From Tubiluchus corallicola (taxonomy: Eukaryota > Priapulida > Priapulimorpha > Priapulimorphida > Tubiluchidae), in contig JAQGDQ010001005.1 of NCBI GenBank assembly GCA_030141605.1, positions 1-64,000 of the forward strand: a stretch of DNA of 64,000 nt. The letters are read 5' to 3'. Under the pieces are notes generated by a model. It had not been told where the DNA came from. It saw only the letters and a list, made by a program, of their open reading frames with translations, and searched no databases. A program made the position numbers and the translations under genes. Numbering within the stretch: the first letter of the stretch is position 1; every line of letters begins with the position of its first letter. This document shows positions 11,901 through 21,350 of this stretch, piece after piece.

Positions 11901-14900
11901 TCTTTTCTGTTTGAGACTTTATTAAGCAAAGCTTGACTCTAAGAGACGCGTCTCTGTTTGAGACTTTATTAAGCAAAGCTTGACTCTAAGAGACTCTTTT
12001 CTGTTTGAGACTTTATTAAGCAAAGCTTGACTCTAAGAGACTCTTCTCTGTTTGAGACTTTATTAAGTAAAGCTTGACCCTAAGAGACTCTTCTCTGTTT
12101 GAGACTTTATTAAGTAAAGCTTGACTCTAAGAGACGCGTCTCTGTTTGAGACTTTATTAAGTAAAGCTTGACTCTAAAAGATTTCTGTTTGAGGCAATTA
12201 TAAAATATAGTAATATTAATTAACTAATGTATTGATTATTCAGTCAATTATCAAGAACACTTCCTGTGTTTTTGTAGCTACCTGGGATGTCTTAGTGACC
12301 TCATGTTACGCCCACGACGGGTTAGGATACATGAAGACACCTCTAGTAGATGAAAATGGCTGCCCTATACACAAGACTGAGTTTGTCACCCCTATGAAAC
12401 ACAACCAACTTTCAAACGGAGAACTGTCACATTACATCAACTTCCAAGTGTTCAAGTTTCCAGACAGAGACAATGTCTATTTCCAGTGTACTGTGAACGT
12501 ATGCCGGGATAAGTGTTTGAAGGTAACATAGTTTTCTTTCATGTTTTTAGAGTTGTTTTTGGATTAAGTTCTTCTATTCTTTTACAAGGTGTTTCATCTT
12601 TGCTGGAGCAGGGGAATTAAGTACGTTTTATTACATACAAAATAGCTTTTACCCAGAATGCCACATAATTTATTGAGGCCAAACTGATGAAAAGATTTTA
12701 AACGTGCCTGAAAATTAATTTCTTAGGTTGGAGAGCAAGTCTGTGATTATCAGATTTTACAAGCCTAGGTGGCTTTTAAATAAAAAGTGAAAACATATTA
12801 TTTAGCAAAACAGATGATTACTGATACTTTGCACTCTTAGGGTTATCAATAAAACAAACTCTCTGGCCATGGTAGAATGTTTTGTTGTGTTTGTCTATAA
12901 AACTTAACATGTTTTTGCGCTAAAAGGTTTTGGCAAACGGCTAACAAGTGTGCGTTACTATTTTAACCTATGTAGGTAAGCTGTGACGGGAAAGATCGAG
13001 AAAAACGTAGTTTACATGATGTCATTAGCAAGCAGAACGTGACTGATCAGTTTGATGTTTTCCGATCATTAACTGTGAGGCTACGCGGAGAATATTCCAC
13101 AACTTACTGTAAGTTACCTTATATATTTTGATAAAGAAAGAGCAAAACTAAGTATGATTTTATAATCGCTGCGATAAAGATGAGATTTATTAGGCTCTCT
13201 AGCAGTTTAGGTGGGTTTAGGCCACGGTGCATTAATACTCGAGAACCATCAAAACTGGAAATTCATCAAATTCTGAGTGCGCAGAATCGAAAATTGACCA
13301 ATTCTGCTCAAATCGTTTGGGATAACGCCATTGAAATTGTGTTTCTTAAAGCGTTATATCTGGAACGTGCTTTTTTTCAAAATACAGAATATTGTTTTTC
13401 TATGAATGACAAGTGATGTGTACGGAAAGTAGGGGTGAGCATCGAACGTTCGAGTTTGAACGTTCGAATCGGATTCGAACGCTCGGATTCGATTCGAACG
13501 AGTTTTTTTAGTTCGAACTCGATTCGAATCCAAAACTATAGATTCGAATAATTCAGCACTTCAATCACATGTGTTCCTGATCACTAAAACGATTGAAACA
13601 ATTAGCATTATTTAGCTGTGATTTCCGTGCACAACTTTAAACAAATTACTAGTCGTTTTATTGCAGAAGAAAATCTAGTGATACACATGATCTTTGTAAG
13701 ACTAATTTTTACTGGTGGTTCGAAAACTTGTTCAAAAATCGTTCAATCTCAACTCGAATTCGAAACACTGAAGTTCGGTTCGATTCGAATTCGAAGGTCA
13801 CAAATTCGGTTCGATTCGAATTCGCTTTCTGGTAGAGAATGCTCACCCCTAACGGAAAGGCACTGTAAACTTTTCTAATCATGCGATAACAGGATTCATT
13901 CAGTTTATTTAAACGAGCAACTGATAACAGTGTTTAGAAACAAACGAAGACGTATCCAAGCCTGTATTGATGCTAAAGGACGTCACTTTCGAACATTGTT
14001 TATAATTGTCGTTCATATTTATCTCCTGTATTGTATATTGAAACATGCTGTTAATAAATATAGGCCATATAAGTGTTCAGTGACTTTCCGAACACCCTGC
14101 ACAAGTATTGTATATTGAAACATGTTTGTTAATAAATATAGGCCATATAAGTGTTCAGTGACTTTCCGAACACCCTGTACAAGCCTACTGCAAAAGACCT
14201 GTACAATGTACGGTAGCGGCTTTATGGAAAGTTTTTTACCAAAATGATTTAAGTTCTATTGGCGATTATTCCATTTTTAGTATTAAATAAGTGCAATCAT
14301 AATTCATAATTCATTTTTACTTTGCACAATGTGTTGTAATTATAAATAAACATTTTTGTCAAATGCACGTAAAAGAAATAAAATCACTAATTCTAATTCT
14401 GCTAGAGCACGATTGTTTCCTGGCTAGAAAATAAAAAAGTTAGCTTTTCGCTATTGTTTAGTTAAAGTTAGTTAAAGTCAAACTAAACCTTCAATATAGG
14501 CTTTTGCAACCTAAAAACTTACTATCATTACGAATATTCTATTAATTCTATTATAAACTTACTGTAAAACTCGTTTCTTTTGATTTTTATCACTTCCTTG
14601 TTAGCTGTATTAAATTTGAAGCTCCGCCATTTTTTCGTTGCGGGAGACGTAATTGTTACATGACGTAATTGTTAAAGCATTTCTTTACGCGTGAGTATAG
14701 CATTAACTTTCAGTTGCCCTTCGTCATTCATGGTTTTAAATTCCGGTTTACTGACTCCATACGTAGTAACGTAACCTCTGAAGGTTTCTGTATTATTGCT
14801 AAATACGAGAAACATGGCGGTCCTCAAGACAATGTAGTGAATGTACACCAGGGGTGTGCAAATTATCTGACTAGCCGGTCCCACATTAGACATTCCCGCA

Positions 14901-15545
14901 ATTCCTGCGGGCCACATGCAGTTTGGTGAAGGAGCCAAGTACAGTAGGACCTAATAACGATTTTTCTGCATCTGATCTGTCGCATCATTACTGCTGCAAA
15001 CTACAATCAAAAAACTATTTTAGAATTATTAAAATTTATATTAAAAACCATATAATGTCCGACAGTGACATTAAGTGACAACGGTCTTGTAAGGGTTAAT
15101 GCCATCCGATCTAGAGGAAAAAACTACCCGCACTATCTTTGGGATCGTGGCACGGACTTCAGTTGGATTGCCTAGGCCGCACTTTCATTACGTTGACAAA
15201 CCTCTTCGCGGGCCGCAGTTTGCACACCCCTGATGTATACATTCGAAGTTCGCCAGAAAAAGAACAAGTTATTTAATTTACCTGTTCACTTTACATAACA
15301 TGAACTACAAATTCTTTTTGTAATCATAATACGGTGAAAACTTCAATGCTTTAATTTGAGTCAATATTTTCTTTTCAGCGACGGGGACGGTAGCACCGCA
15401 TTCACACAAGTCTGACGTATGCGTGTCCAAGACAACCATGGCTGTCAGTTTCACCATCTTGGCTTTCTTTCTAATAGTCGCCATAGCTCTTTCACTTACT
15501 TGCCTTGCTATGCTGCGAAGACGGGTTGTATCCACAACATTGTAG
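4863..15545 (+). CDS. Gly-rich ZP-domain membrane protein (5 exons seen, 5' incomplete)
   Basis: Exons 4863-5939, 8220-8514, 12278-12522, 12976-13108 and 15379-15545 join in frame (phases 0, 1, 0, 1) to give 638 residues and a stop. In order: a Gly/Tyr-rich region with GGYGGGYGGG motifs (about residues 10-190); a polar Gln/Pro linker; a ZP-N half with Cys in ECDAK, RNCTT, DGCGT and VQCQV; a ZP-C half with TSCYAHDG, ENGCP, VYFQC, VNVC and DKC; a furin-type REKRS site; then a transmembrane helix and a short basic tail ending RRRVVSTTL. ZP proteins polymerise outside the cell after cleavage at the furin-like site, so a cuticle, egg-coat or matrix role is inferred. Exon 1 opens at a clean acceptor (TTTCAG at 4857-4862) and has no in-frame Met at its start, so a signal-peptide exon lies upstream. 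Polyadenylation signals AATAAA occur at 15669 and 15774. Confidence 0.85.
5985..6942. mobile_element. Long inverted-repeat MITE built of short GCGTAATGCGTGA motifs, copy 1
   Basis: The ends CGACTCCATGCGTACGTAATG and CATTACATGCACACGGAGTCG mirror each other, with TA on both sides as a possible target duplication. The arms consist of repeated 8-10 base motifs (TAATGCGTGA). The interior segment with ACGTGGTTTCCAAAAATTATTGC occurs twice (about 6470 and 6772), separated by repeats of TTTTTTACCTGTGRC (6685-6755), so the 3' part was duplicated. It begins 45 bp after the donor of the first ZP exon. A second copy is at 38571-39147. Confidence 0.6.
6943..8219. other. Rest of ZP intron, with a GC-richer island at 7196-7560
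   Basis: Mostly AT-rich and featureless. Bases 7196-7560 are more GC-rich and open on both strands (GGCACCAGGTTGCC, TGTCTCGGAAGACAATGG). They look like an old retroposon piece but I cannot name the family. The intron closes at TTATTTCAG (8211-8219). Confidence 0.35.
8220..8514 (+). CDS. ZP gene exon: ZP-N end and linker
   Basis: Follows TTATTTCAG and ends AGTT|GTAAGT. It encodes NQGTYPSGDAYSYRN, the last ZP-N cysteine in YIVQCQVKP, a Pro/Thr/Ala linker and the edge of ZP-C (GLIVGEMATLSV). 295 bases, phase 0 to 1. Confidence 0.85.
8597..8871. repeat. About 100-bp tandem repeat, three copies
   Basis: Units start at GCGCTCATAGTCCAGTGC (first copy slightly diverged) and run to ACTTCACGTACATGTAGG; the third lacks part of the middle. 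Intronic in the ZP gene. Confidence 0.85.
8872..11095. other. ZP intron, no gene seen
   Basis: AT-rich intron. A minor triplication of AAAAAGATATATAACAAAGATATTTG lies at about 9015-9090. A hydrophobic open frame at 9651-9872 ends at an AATAAA-like tail (9841-9847) and may be the 3' end of a retroposon; nothing supports a protein. Confidence 0.4.
11096..12196. repeat. 47-bp satellite array (about 23 units)
   Basis: The unit runs GCTTGACTCTAAGAGACTC, then TTCTCTGTTTGAGACTTTATTAAGTAAA-like sequence. The first two blocks (11098-11357) form a longer period of about 127 bp made of three unlike units. Several units carry the perfect palindrome GAGACGCGTCTC. Located in the ZP intron that ends at 12277. 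Confidence 0.9.
12278..12522 (+). CDS. ZP gene exon: ZP-C core
   Basis: Acceptor TTTTTGTAG, donor TTGAAG|GTAACA; 245 bases, phase 1 to 0. It encodes TWDVLVTSCYAHDG, VDENGCPI, FKFPDRDNVYFQCTVNVC and RDKC, the characteristic order of ZP-C cysteines. Confidence 0.9.
12976..13108 (+). CDS. ZP gene exon: post-ZP, furin-type site
   Basis: Acceptor TATGTAG, donor ACTTACT|GTAAGT; 133 bases. Encodes VSCDGKDREKRSLHD, with a dibasic REKR cleavage motif in the position of the consensus furin cleavage site of ZP precursors, then an N-glycosylation-type NVT. Confidence 0.8.
13430..13851. mobile_element. TTCGAA-rich foldback MITE with perfect 8-bp TSD
   Basis: The termini TAGGGGTGAGCA and TGCTCACCCCTA are exact inverses, and the 8-mer acggaaag flanks both sides (13422-13429, 13852-13859). 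The arms are dense in GATTCGAAC/GTTCGAATC. The 8-bp duplication points to the hAT superfamily. Intronic; no coding capacity. Confidence 0.85.
14026..14182. repeat. 77-bp tandem duplication
   Basis: The segment from GTATATTGAAACATG through GACTTTCCGAACACCCTG occurs twice head to tail with few changes. Confidence 0.85.
14849..15232. mobile_element. hAT-type MITE, family C copy 1
   Basis: The left end CAGGGGTGTGCAAATT and right end TTTGCACACCCCTG are inverted repeats; the flanks atgtacac and atgtatac match at 7 of 8. Interior GGGCCGCA and CCTGCGGGCCACA motifs are shared with copies at 24882, 37120 and 60378. It sits in the last ZP intron, shortened relative to the ~500-bp copies. Confidence 0.85.
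15379..15545 (+). CDS. ZP gene last exon: transmembrane anchor and stop
   Basis: Follows TTTTCAG at 15372-15378. Encodes TGTVAPHSHKSDVCVSK, a hydrophobic stretch AVSFTILAFFLIVAIALSL, then TCLAMLRRRVVSTTL and TAG (15543-15545). The phase matches the preceding donor (one base carried over). An antisense open frame over the same bases is a shadow. Confidence 0.75.
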
Positions 15546-15603
15546 TGTTCTGAATTCTACTCTTATTGTAAAGTTTTACATAATTATTGTACATAATTAT
15601 TTG

Positions 15604-15872
15604 TACTGGTCAGTAAAAAAATCAAAATTCTTCTTGCCTCTAAAAATCAAATGAACTGGCACACAACTAATAAAGTAGCACTGTCCTATTATGATGTCAG
15701 TATTTGACGAAAGGTGGCGCAGCTGCTGTAGCCAACGAGTTTAGGTCAGTAAAAAATCAAAATGCTTCTTGCCAATAAAGATCAGATGAACTGGCATGAA
15801 ACTATTGTACTTTGAAGTACTGTCTTAATATGATTTCTGTATTTGATGATAGAGTTATAGTCAACGAGCTTG
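15604..15872. repeat. About 138-bp imperfect tandem duplication downstream of the ZP stop
   Basis: GGTCAGTAAAAAATCAAAAT ... CAACGAGTTT occurs twice with substitutions. Each copy includes an AATAAA (15669, 15774) that could serve as the polyadenylation signal of the ZP transcript. Confidence 0.65.
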
Positions 15873-16820
15873 GTAAAATGTAAATAATGCAGAACAACGC
15901 TGAGGTGCTTGAAATGTAACTAGATTAATGTATCGTCAAATAATATTCATCATTTTCATCATGATTATCAGTTATGAAAATAATCAAACGAAGGAATTAT
16001 TTCAAACACTCATAACCATTAATGTAAATTCATAAATAAATTCATGTACAATGATTAGTAGATTTGATAACATACCGCGTAAGACCTATAATAGGCCTAA
16101 ACCGTTTGGCCTAGTTTCTACAAATGCACTGTCACATGGCCTATTGATAAAGACATTAACAAATATTGATTAAAAATTTTAGTATTTTATCATATTGTAT
16201 AATAAAAAATATTTTTTATTTTTTAAAGTAAAAGGATCGCCGAACCAGGTGTGATACTGTATCGACGTTAACTGTCTCAGTTAATCGTATGTAATCAGTA
16301 CAGGTTTAGTAGTTTGAACTGTTAATTAACTAATAAAGTGATTATAACAAAACAGGTATTAGGTATTTTCTGTACAAATACGGTAAGTCGGAGTGTAAAG
16401 GATTAAGATAGTTCCTACTGCGCTATCTCCAAATAATCTATCAAATTTGCATATAAACTTCATCATAATGTTTATTTTATTTTCGGCACTAAAGTCATTG
16501 ACAAACAATATAAAGTTTACACCTTTATAAAGTCAACGTGAGGGAAAACATGGAGATTTTCTTCGCGAAGAACCTTTATTAAATTTTCAGCATTTCAAAA
16601 GATTTCTATTAAGCCCATTGCCAAAATCTTATTAATCTCAATCACAACAACAACATCAAAGACATCAACAATGAAAACACGTGCAAATATCATTCATGGC
16701 TGAATTAATCTACAATACTTCTTAAATTAGTTCAGGTAATCATAGCTACATGCATTCACTTCATTTAGTTAGAAAAGTATACAGGTATTATTATTATTAC
16801 CATTGAGTAACAGGGAAACA
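15873..16820. other. Intergenic, nothing recognised
   Basis: AT-rich sequence without convincing exons, RNA genes or inverted-repeat ends. Confidence 0.5.
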
Positions 16821-17198
16821 GGCTTAATAACAGGGTTTTCAGGTTTGTTGTGCGCACGCGCAGTTGGTGTGTGGGTCAAAGGTTAAGTTTACCACAGCAA
16901 CGCGTCTCAACTACAACAGCCACGTGACGAGTGAGTAAAGCGAAATCGTTTGTAACTTCAGTTGATTTACGTGAACTTTGTTAAATTATGCCTTAGTCTG
17001 ATTTACTAGCAGGATCTTCCTTGGCAACAAGAAAAAACGAACTAGTCAATGTTCTAGCTAGCTGTTAAAACTGTTACTATCACAACAGCATAGGTTGCGA
17101 GGCATTGTCAGGTGTACACAAATGCGTTGTCTGATATACTTAACCTTTGACCTTTTCACGACCATCGTCAATCACTGGATGTATGAAAAGGCTTATTT
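16821..17198. mobile_element. Inverted-repeat MITE (GGTCAAAGGTTAAGT), copy 1
   Basis: Inner inverted repeats GGTCAAAGGTTAAGTTTACC and ACTTAACCTTTGACC bracket about 280 bp, with an outer pair best seen in the second copy at 61193-61579. The two copies are clearly similar throughout, including TAGCTAGCTGTTAAAACTGT. Superfamily not assigned. Confidence 0.65.
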
Positions 17199-17468
17199 AG
17201 CTTTACGTTATCCAAGATGTACACCTTAAAACAATTAAGGCACTAGACTTGGCTAGGAGAATAAGGAGATAATCAATAATAACCTGAACTAAATGACTTA
17301 CTGATGCAACTAAACCGCCGTACAAGTTATTTAGGAAAAATATCAAACAACACGTACTACTTATTTATAACTGCATTTAATAGCATGGTAAACAAGATAG
17401 AGTGACTGACCAAAAATATAAAGAAAATATCAAATACATGCAAATGTATTAAGGACGTATAAAATTAT

Positions 17469-17860
17469 TTGGGCTTTATCAGGAGTACAGTAGATTTGCC
17501 TTGGCTCATTTTTCTGCATCAAAGTCCAGTGTGGACAATAATTTCTATTCTGTTGACCCTGATGTCGACAGTGATAGTGGGAGGTGCAAGAAGTTGTGAA
17601 GGCAGCGTTATGAGGAAGCTTCGAGACGCAACCACGATAACAGAAGATGGCACAGAAACATTGGCAATTTAAGTTGAGTCGACCTCGATAGCAGAAATTA
17701 CAGACGACGACCTCGTTATCAAAAGTTGCTGCGAAAACTATGTTGATGTAGTAACTATGGGAGAGTCAATCTCCAAACTGGAATCTGTTGCAGAATGTTC
17801 AGGAATTAACTCCGATGATACAAGCCAGACTTCTGGCAGTCACTCAATGTTCCAGAAGCT
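17469..17860 (+). pseudogene. Degenerate open frame feeding into the 62-bp array
   Basis: One frame runs from 17469 through a single TAA (17670-17672) on into the first satellite unit, reading for instance ITDDDLVIKSCCENYVDVV and GESISKLESVAECSG. I do not recognise it. It may be the remnant of a retrocopy or transposon protein from which the array expanded, or chance. Confidence 0.25.
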
Positions 17861-18640
17861 TCAGGAATTAACTCCGATGATACAAGCCAGACTTCTGGCG
17901 GTCACTCAATGTTCCAGAAGCTCCAGGAATTAACTCCAATGATACAAGCCAGACTTCTGGCGGTCACTCAATGTTCCAGAAGCTCCAGGAATTAACTCCA
18001 ATGATACAAGCCAGACTTCTGGCGGTCACTCAATGTTCCAGAAGCTTCAGGACTTAACTTTGATAATACAAGCCAGACTTCTGGCAGTCACTCAATGTTC
18101 CAGAAGCTCCAGGAATTAACTCCGATGATACAAGCCAGACTTCTGGCAGTCACTCAATGTTGCAGAAGCTTCAGGAATTAACTCCGATGATACAAGCCAG
18201 ACTTCTGGCGGTCACTCAATGTTCCAGAAGCTCCAGGAATTAACTCCGATGATACAAGCCAGACTTCTGGCAGTCACTCAATGTTGCAGAAGCTTCAGGA
18301 ATTAACTCCGATGATACAAGCCAGACTTCTGGCAGTCACTCAATGTTGCAGAAGCTTCAGGAGTTAACTTCGATAATACAAGCCAGACTTCTGGCAGTCA
18401 CTCAATGTTCCAGAAGCTTCAGGAATTAACTCCGGTAATACAGGCCAGACTTCTGTCAGTCACTCAATGTTCCAGAAGCTTCAGGAATTAACTCCGGTAA
18501 TACAGGCCAGACTTCTGTCAGTCACTCAATGCTGCAGAAGCTTTAGGAATTAACTCCGATAATACAGGCCAGACTTCTGGTAGTCACTCAATGTTCCAGA
18601 CGCTTCAGGAATTAACTCCGATAATAATACAAGTCAGGCT
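17796..18640. repeat. 62-bp satellite array (about 13 units)
   Basis: The unit is CAGGAATTAACTCCGATGAT, then ACAAGCCAGACTTCTGGC, AGTCACTCAATGTTCCAGAAGCTT in order. Most units differ only at GCA/GCG and CCAG/GCAG positions. Its period is not divisible by three, so no repeat protein is encoded. It lies between the convergent ZP and ACSL genes. Confidence 0.9.
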
Positions 18641-19215
18641 GCTCAGTGTAATAGAAGTTAAAGCATAAACGTTGGGAACTATCCTCCACCCTGGAAATTG
18701 ACGACTATGGAAGAAGTTTTCGGAATCATCCTTGGTAAGAGAAGTTGAAACCAAAACTTAGCTAATCAACTTTAGCACCGGATTTTTACAAGCAGTCAGC
18801 AATTTGTACTGGAAGTTAAGTTAATGGCAAATCAACCTACCACTGACAAAGATAAGAGCATAAGCAGCCTTGATTATTTTCTTTAACTACACCTATTCAT
18901 TAACAATGATGTGACTTTTAACTCCATAAGCTAGCAAACTATTATTAAGTTACACGATAATATTAATAAATTATTATTACTAATATGAATCAATTAAGCC
19001 ATTACAGGTTGTATTATGACAAATGACCACAGTCTTAGACAATAATTATTACTATCACCGGGTTATTTACAAGTGCACATATGTGAACATGAATAGAATC
19101 ACACAATGGTTGTCACAGCATTGACCATATTTATAAAATAGTCCACAATTATGACATCCATGTGTAGTTATGCATGGATTCTAAGTATCACACATTGATG
19201 TATGTAGGAAATTCC
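18641..19215. other. Intergenic, nothing recognised
   Basis: AT-rich; no exon, RNA gene or element end could be supported. Confidence 0.5.
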
Positions 19216-19763
19216 CAGTGGCGGCTCGTGCATAGGTACTGTGGAAATGCAGCACCCCTATTTTTACTCAATATTATCGATAATATTCTATACAATAAGT
19301 TTTTTCTTTGGTTATTTCTTGATACAAGTGTGGTATGGGTATGGTCCAGAGCACGTGAGGGTAGTACCTGTTTGCTTCACAGCCCAGCACAGTGTACTCC
19401 CAGTTCAAGCAACGTGTTGTTTGACTGTTGTGCCATGTGCACATGTCTGAGATAAGATGCTGTACCTCAAGTAGAAAAAGTACTATCGCTCATGCAGTGT
19501 GTGTTGTCAGTTGTCACGTGTTTAAAAACCGTGTGCCGGCGTACTCTTGAACTGCGACAATTTACAACTATTCGTACGCAAACAATATTTTTTGTTTAGG
19601 ATTTTACGATGTTTATGTATAAATTTTCGTATGTTTGTTTGTTTTAAATTACAATTGCAGCATTAAAATTACACGTGTTTGTTTCGTATTACACAGTATT
19701 AGAATAATGGCTAAAAATTTTCTGAAGCAGCCCCCCAGTAATTGTAGCTACGAGCCGCCACTG
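19216..19763. mobile_element. hAT-like MITE, CAGTGGCGGCTCG type, copy 1
   Basis: The ends CAGTGGCGGCTCGTGC and ACGAGCCGCCACTG are inverted repeats. The interior has the palindrome-like AATATTATCGATAATATT. The flanking 8-mers match at only 4 of 8, so age or a different duplication length is possible. A diverged copy is at about 36030-36525. Confidence 0.65.
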
Positions 19764-20620
19764 GAAAACGTCTTTAGCTTAAGAGAACATGCCCAGTGAG
19801 TTTCTCTTTTTGACCATTGGTCAGTGTGCATTGTTGTCTAGAGTACAATGTCAAAAAGCCGTCTTCTAAATTCTCTATAGTGACCATCTTGCTATATCTC
19901 CTACGTTATTTCAGTGCAGGACTAATACAATAAACTACATTGATTGCACACAGCTTATCACTAATAAACACGACACTTAGCAAACCATCTACGATTATCA
20001 AACAATACACGTAATTGATAAAACCGATGAAGCATAAACATAAAGCTGGTAAAAAATTTCTACAAATTTCTTCTAAAAAATTTAGTTTGCATTTTGAAGT
20101 TAGTACCAATTAAAGACAAAAAAATAAATTTGCAAGTTATGTATTTGCAAACTGTGGGCAAACAAGATTAGGAAAAACTTGTTAATATGAAATGGCCGGA
20201 TGAAAAAATTGATAATTACTTTGCATCTAAGCTATCTAAATCTACAGTACAGCTACAGTCAATATAGTCTGACAAATATCTTAATTTTGTCTCAAAATTT
20301 TCCTTTAGCGGCAGAAGTTTACCAGTTTTAATCCAAATTACGTTTGTGAGTTTTTAACGTAAGCAAAGGTGTTGATGTTTACTGAAGTAATAATCCAAAA
20401 TTTGAAATCAATGGACCACTATTAATGAATTCAATTAAATGTAGAATACATTCAAGCTTAGCGACCAGATTTACAGTAATGCAATTAAAAAAAATAAACA
20501 AATTTATGCTCAACATAAACCCAATAGAAACAAAAGAAAATAATGCACATCAGTTGATTCAAAGCCATAAGTGTTTTTGCACTGCATAAGCTTGCAATTG
20601 TTTCCTACATTTCTCTTGTA
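19764..20620. other. Intergenic, nothing recognised
   Basis: AT-rich with many short open frames, none resembling a protein. Confidence 0.5.
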
Positions 20621-20711
20621 CAGCCTAACCTCGTTATCTCGCCACTGTCCGTCTAGGGCAAATTTTTGGCGAGAGGCAAGTATGGCATGGCGAGATAACG
20701 AGGTTAGACTG
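20621..20711. mobile_element. 91-bp Tigger-type mini-MITE (near-perfect hairpin)
   Basis: CAGCCTAACCTCGTTATCTC at the left pairs with GAGATAACGAGGTTAGACTG at the right; TA flanks both ends (20619-20620, 20712-20713). The CAG...CTCGTTATC terminus fits the Tigger/pogo branch of Tc1/mariner. The loop is only about 40 bases. Confidence 0.8.
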
Positions 20712-21212
20712 TATATTATTAAAATTTTATAACTTGAGCCTTAATCATTAGATTTAAACAAACATTGAACTTTCCCTGATTAAAGCCACAATAAATACAA
20801 ACAAATTAGAGAAACATTAATGTGACTGTTAATTAGCAAACAGACATTCATGATAAAACAAAAGCTCATTAACTTGTTCTAAATTTATACATACGTAAGC
20901 ATTGTTCCCTGACGCAATCTGTCTATGAAAATAACAAAAACAAAAACCTACACATTCTACACTAGATTTTATACTAGCCGCCTAGAAAATTAAAAAACTA
21001 TACCTGGCAAGATTAGTTTAAGTTAACAAAATCGAAACTTAACAAAAATAGTATTACGGGACTTCCGAAAATTGCATAAGAAAATCACCATTTGATGAGT
21101 AACGGTAAACTTTCGGAAAAAGTTAAAATCTCTCATCCGAAAATTAGCTAATCGTTCTGACTCGGCAGCCATGCAAGAAAAATCACAACAGTGAGAAACT
21201 TGAGATTGCACA

Positions 21213-21350
21213 CTACTCCAAGTTACTGTACATTGTGTCGATTTGCGATCGGAAGTACTGTCGCAGAGCCGGTCGCTTGCTCTTGAATGTTGGAGTCAGA
21301 AAACCATTTTCTACACTGAATAATTCTGCATGTAGGTAAATATCTTTCAC
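21213..21350 (-). CDS. ACSL: ACSL exon 17: C-terminus and stop
   Basis: Encodes [20 protein letters not shown], then [16 protein letters not shown] and DTMYSNLE with TAG at 21213-21215. Highly conserved acyl-CoA synthetase tail. Confidence 0.97.
   Translation of the reverse strand: MKDIYLHAELFSVENGFLTPTFKSKRPALRQYFRSQIDTMYSNLE

Noticed and set aside
11096-12196. CRISPR array
   Set aside because: Units are contiguous without unique spacers and lie in a metazoan intron: a satellite.
15305-15535. 76-codon antisense frame
   Set aside because: Overlaps the ZP anchor exon; the plus strand has correct splice sites, phase and a transmembrane helix.
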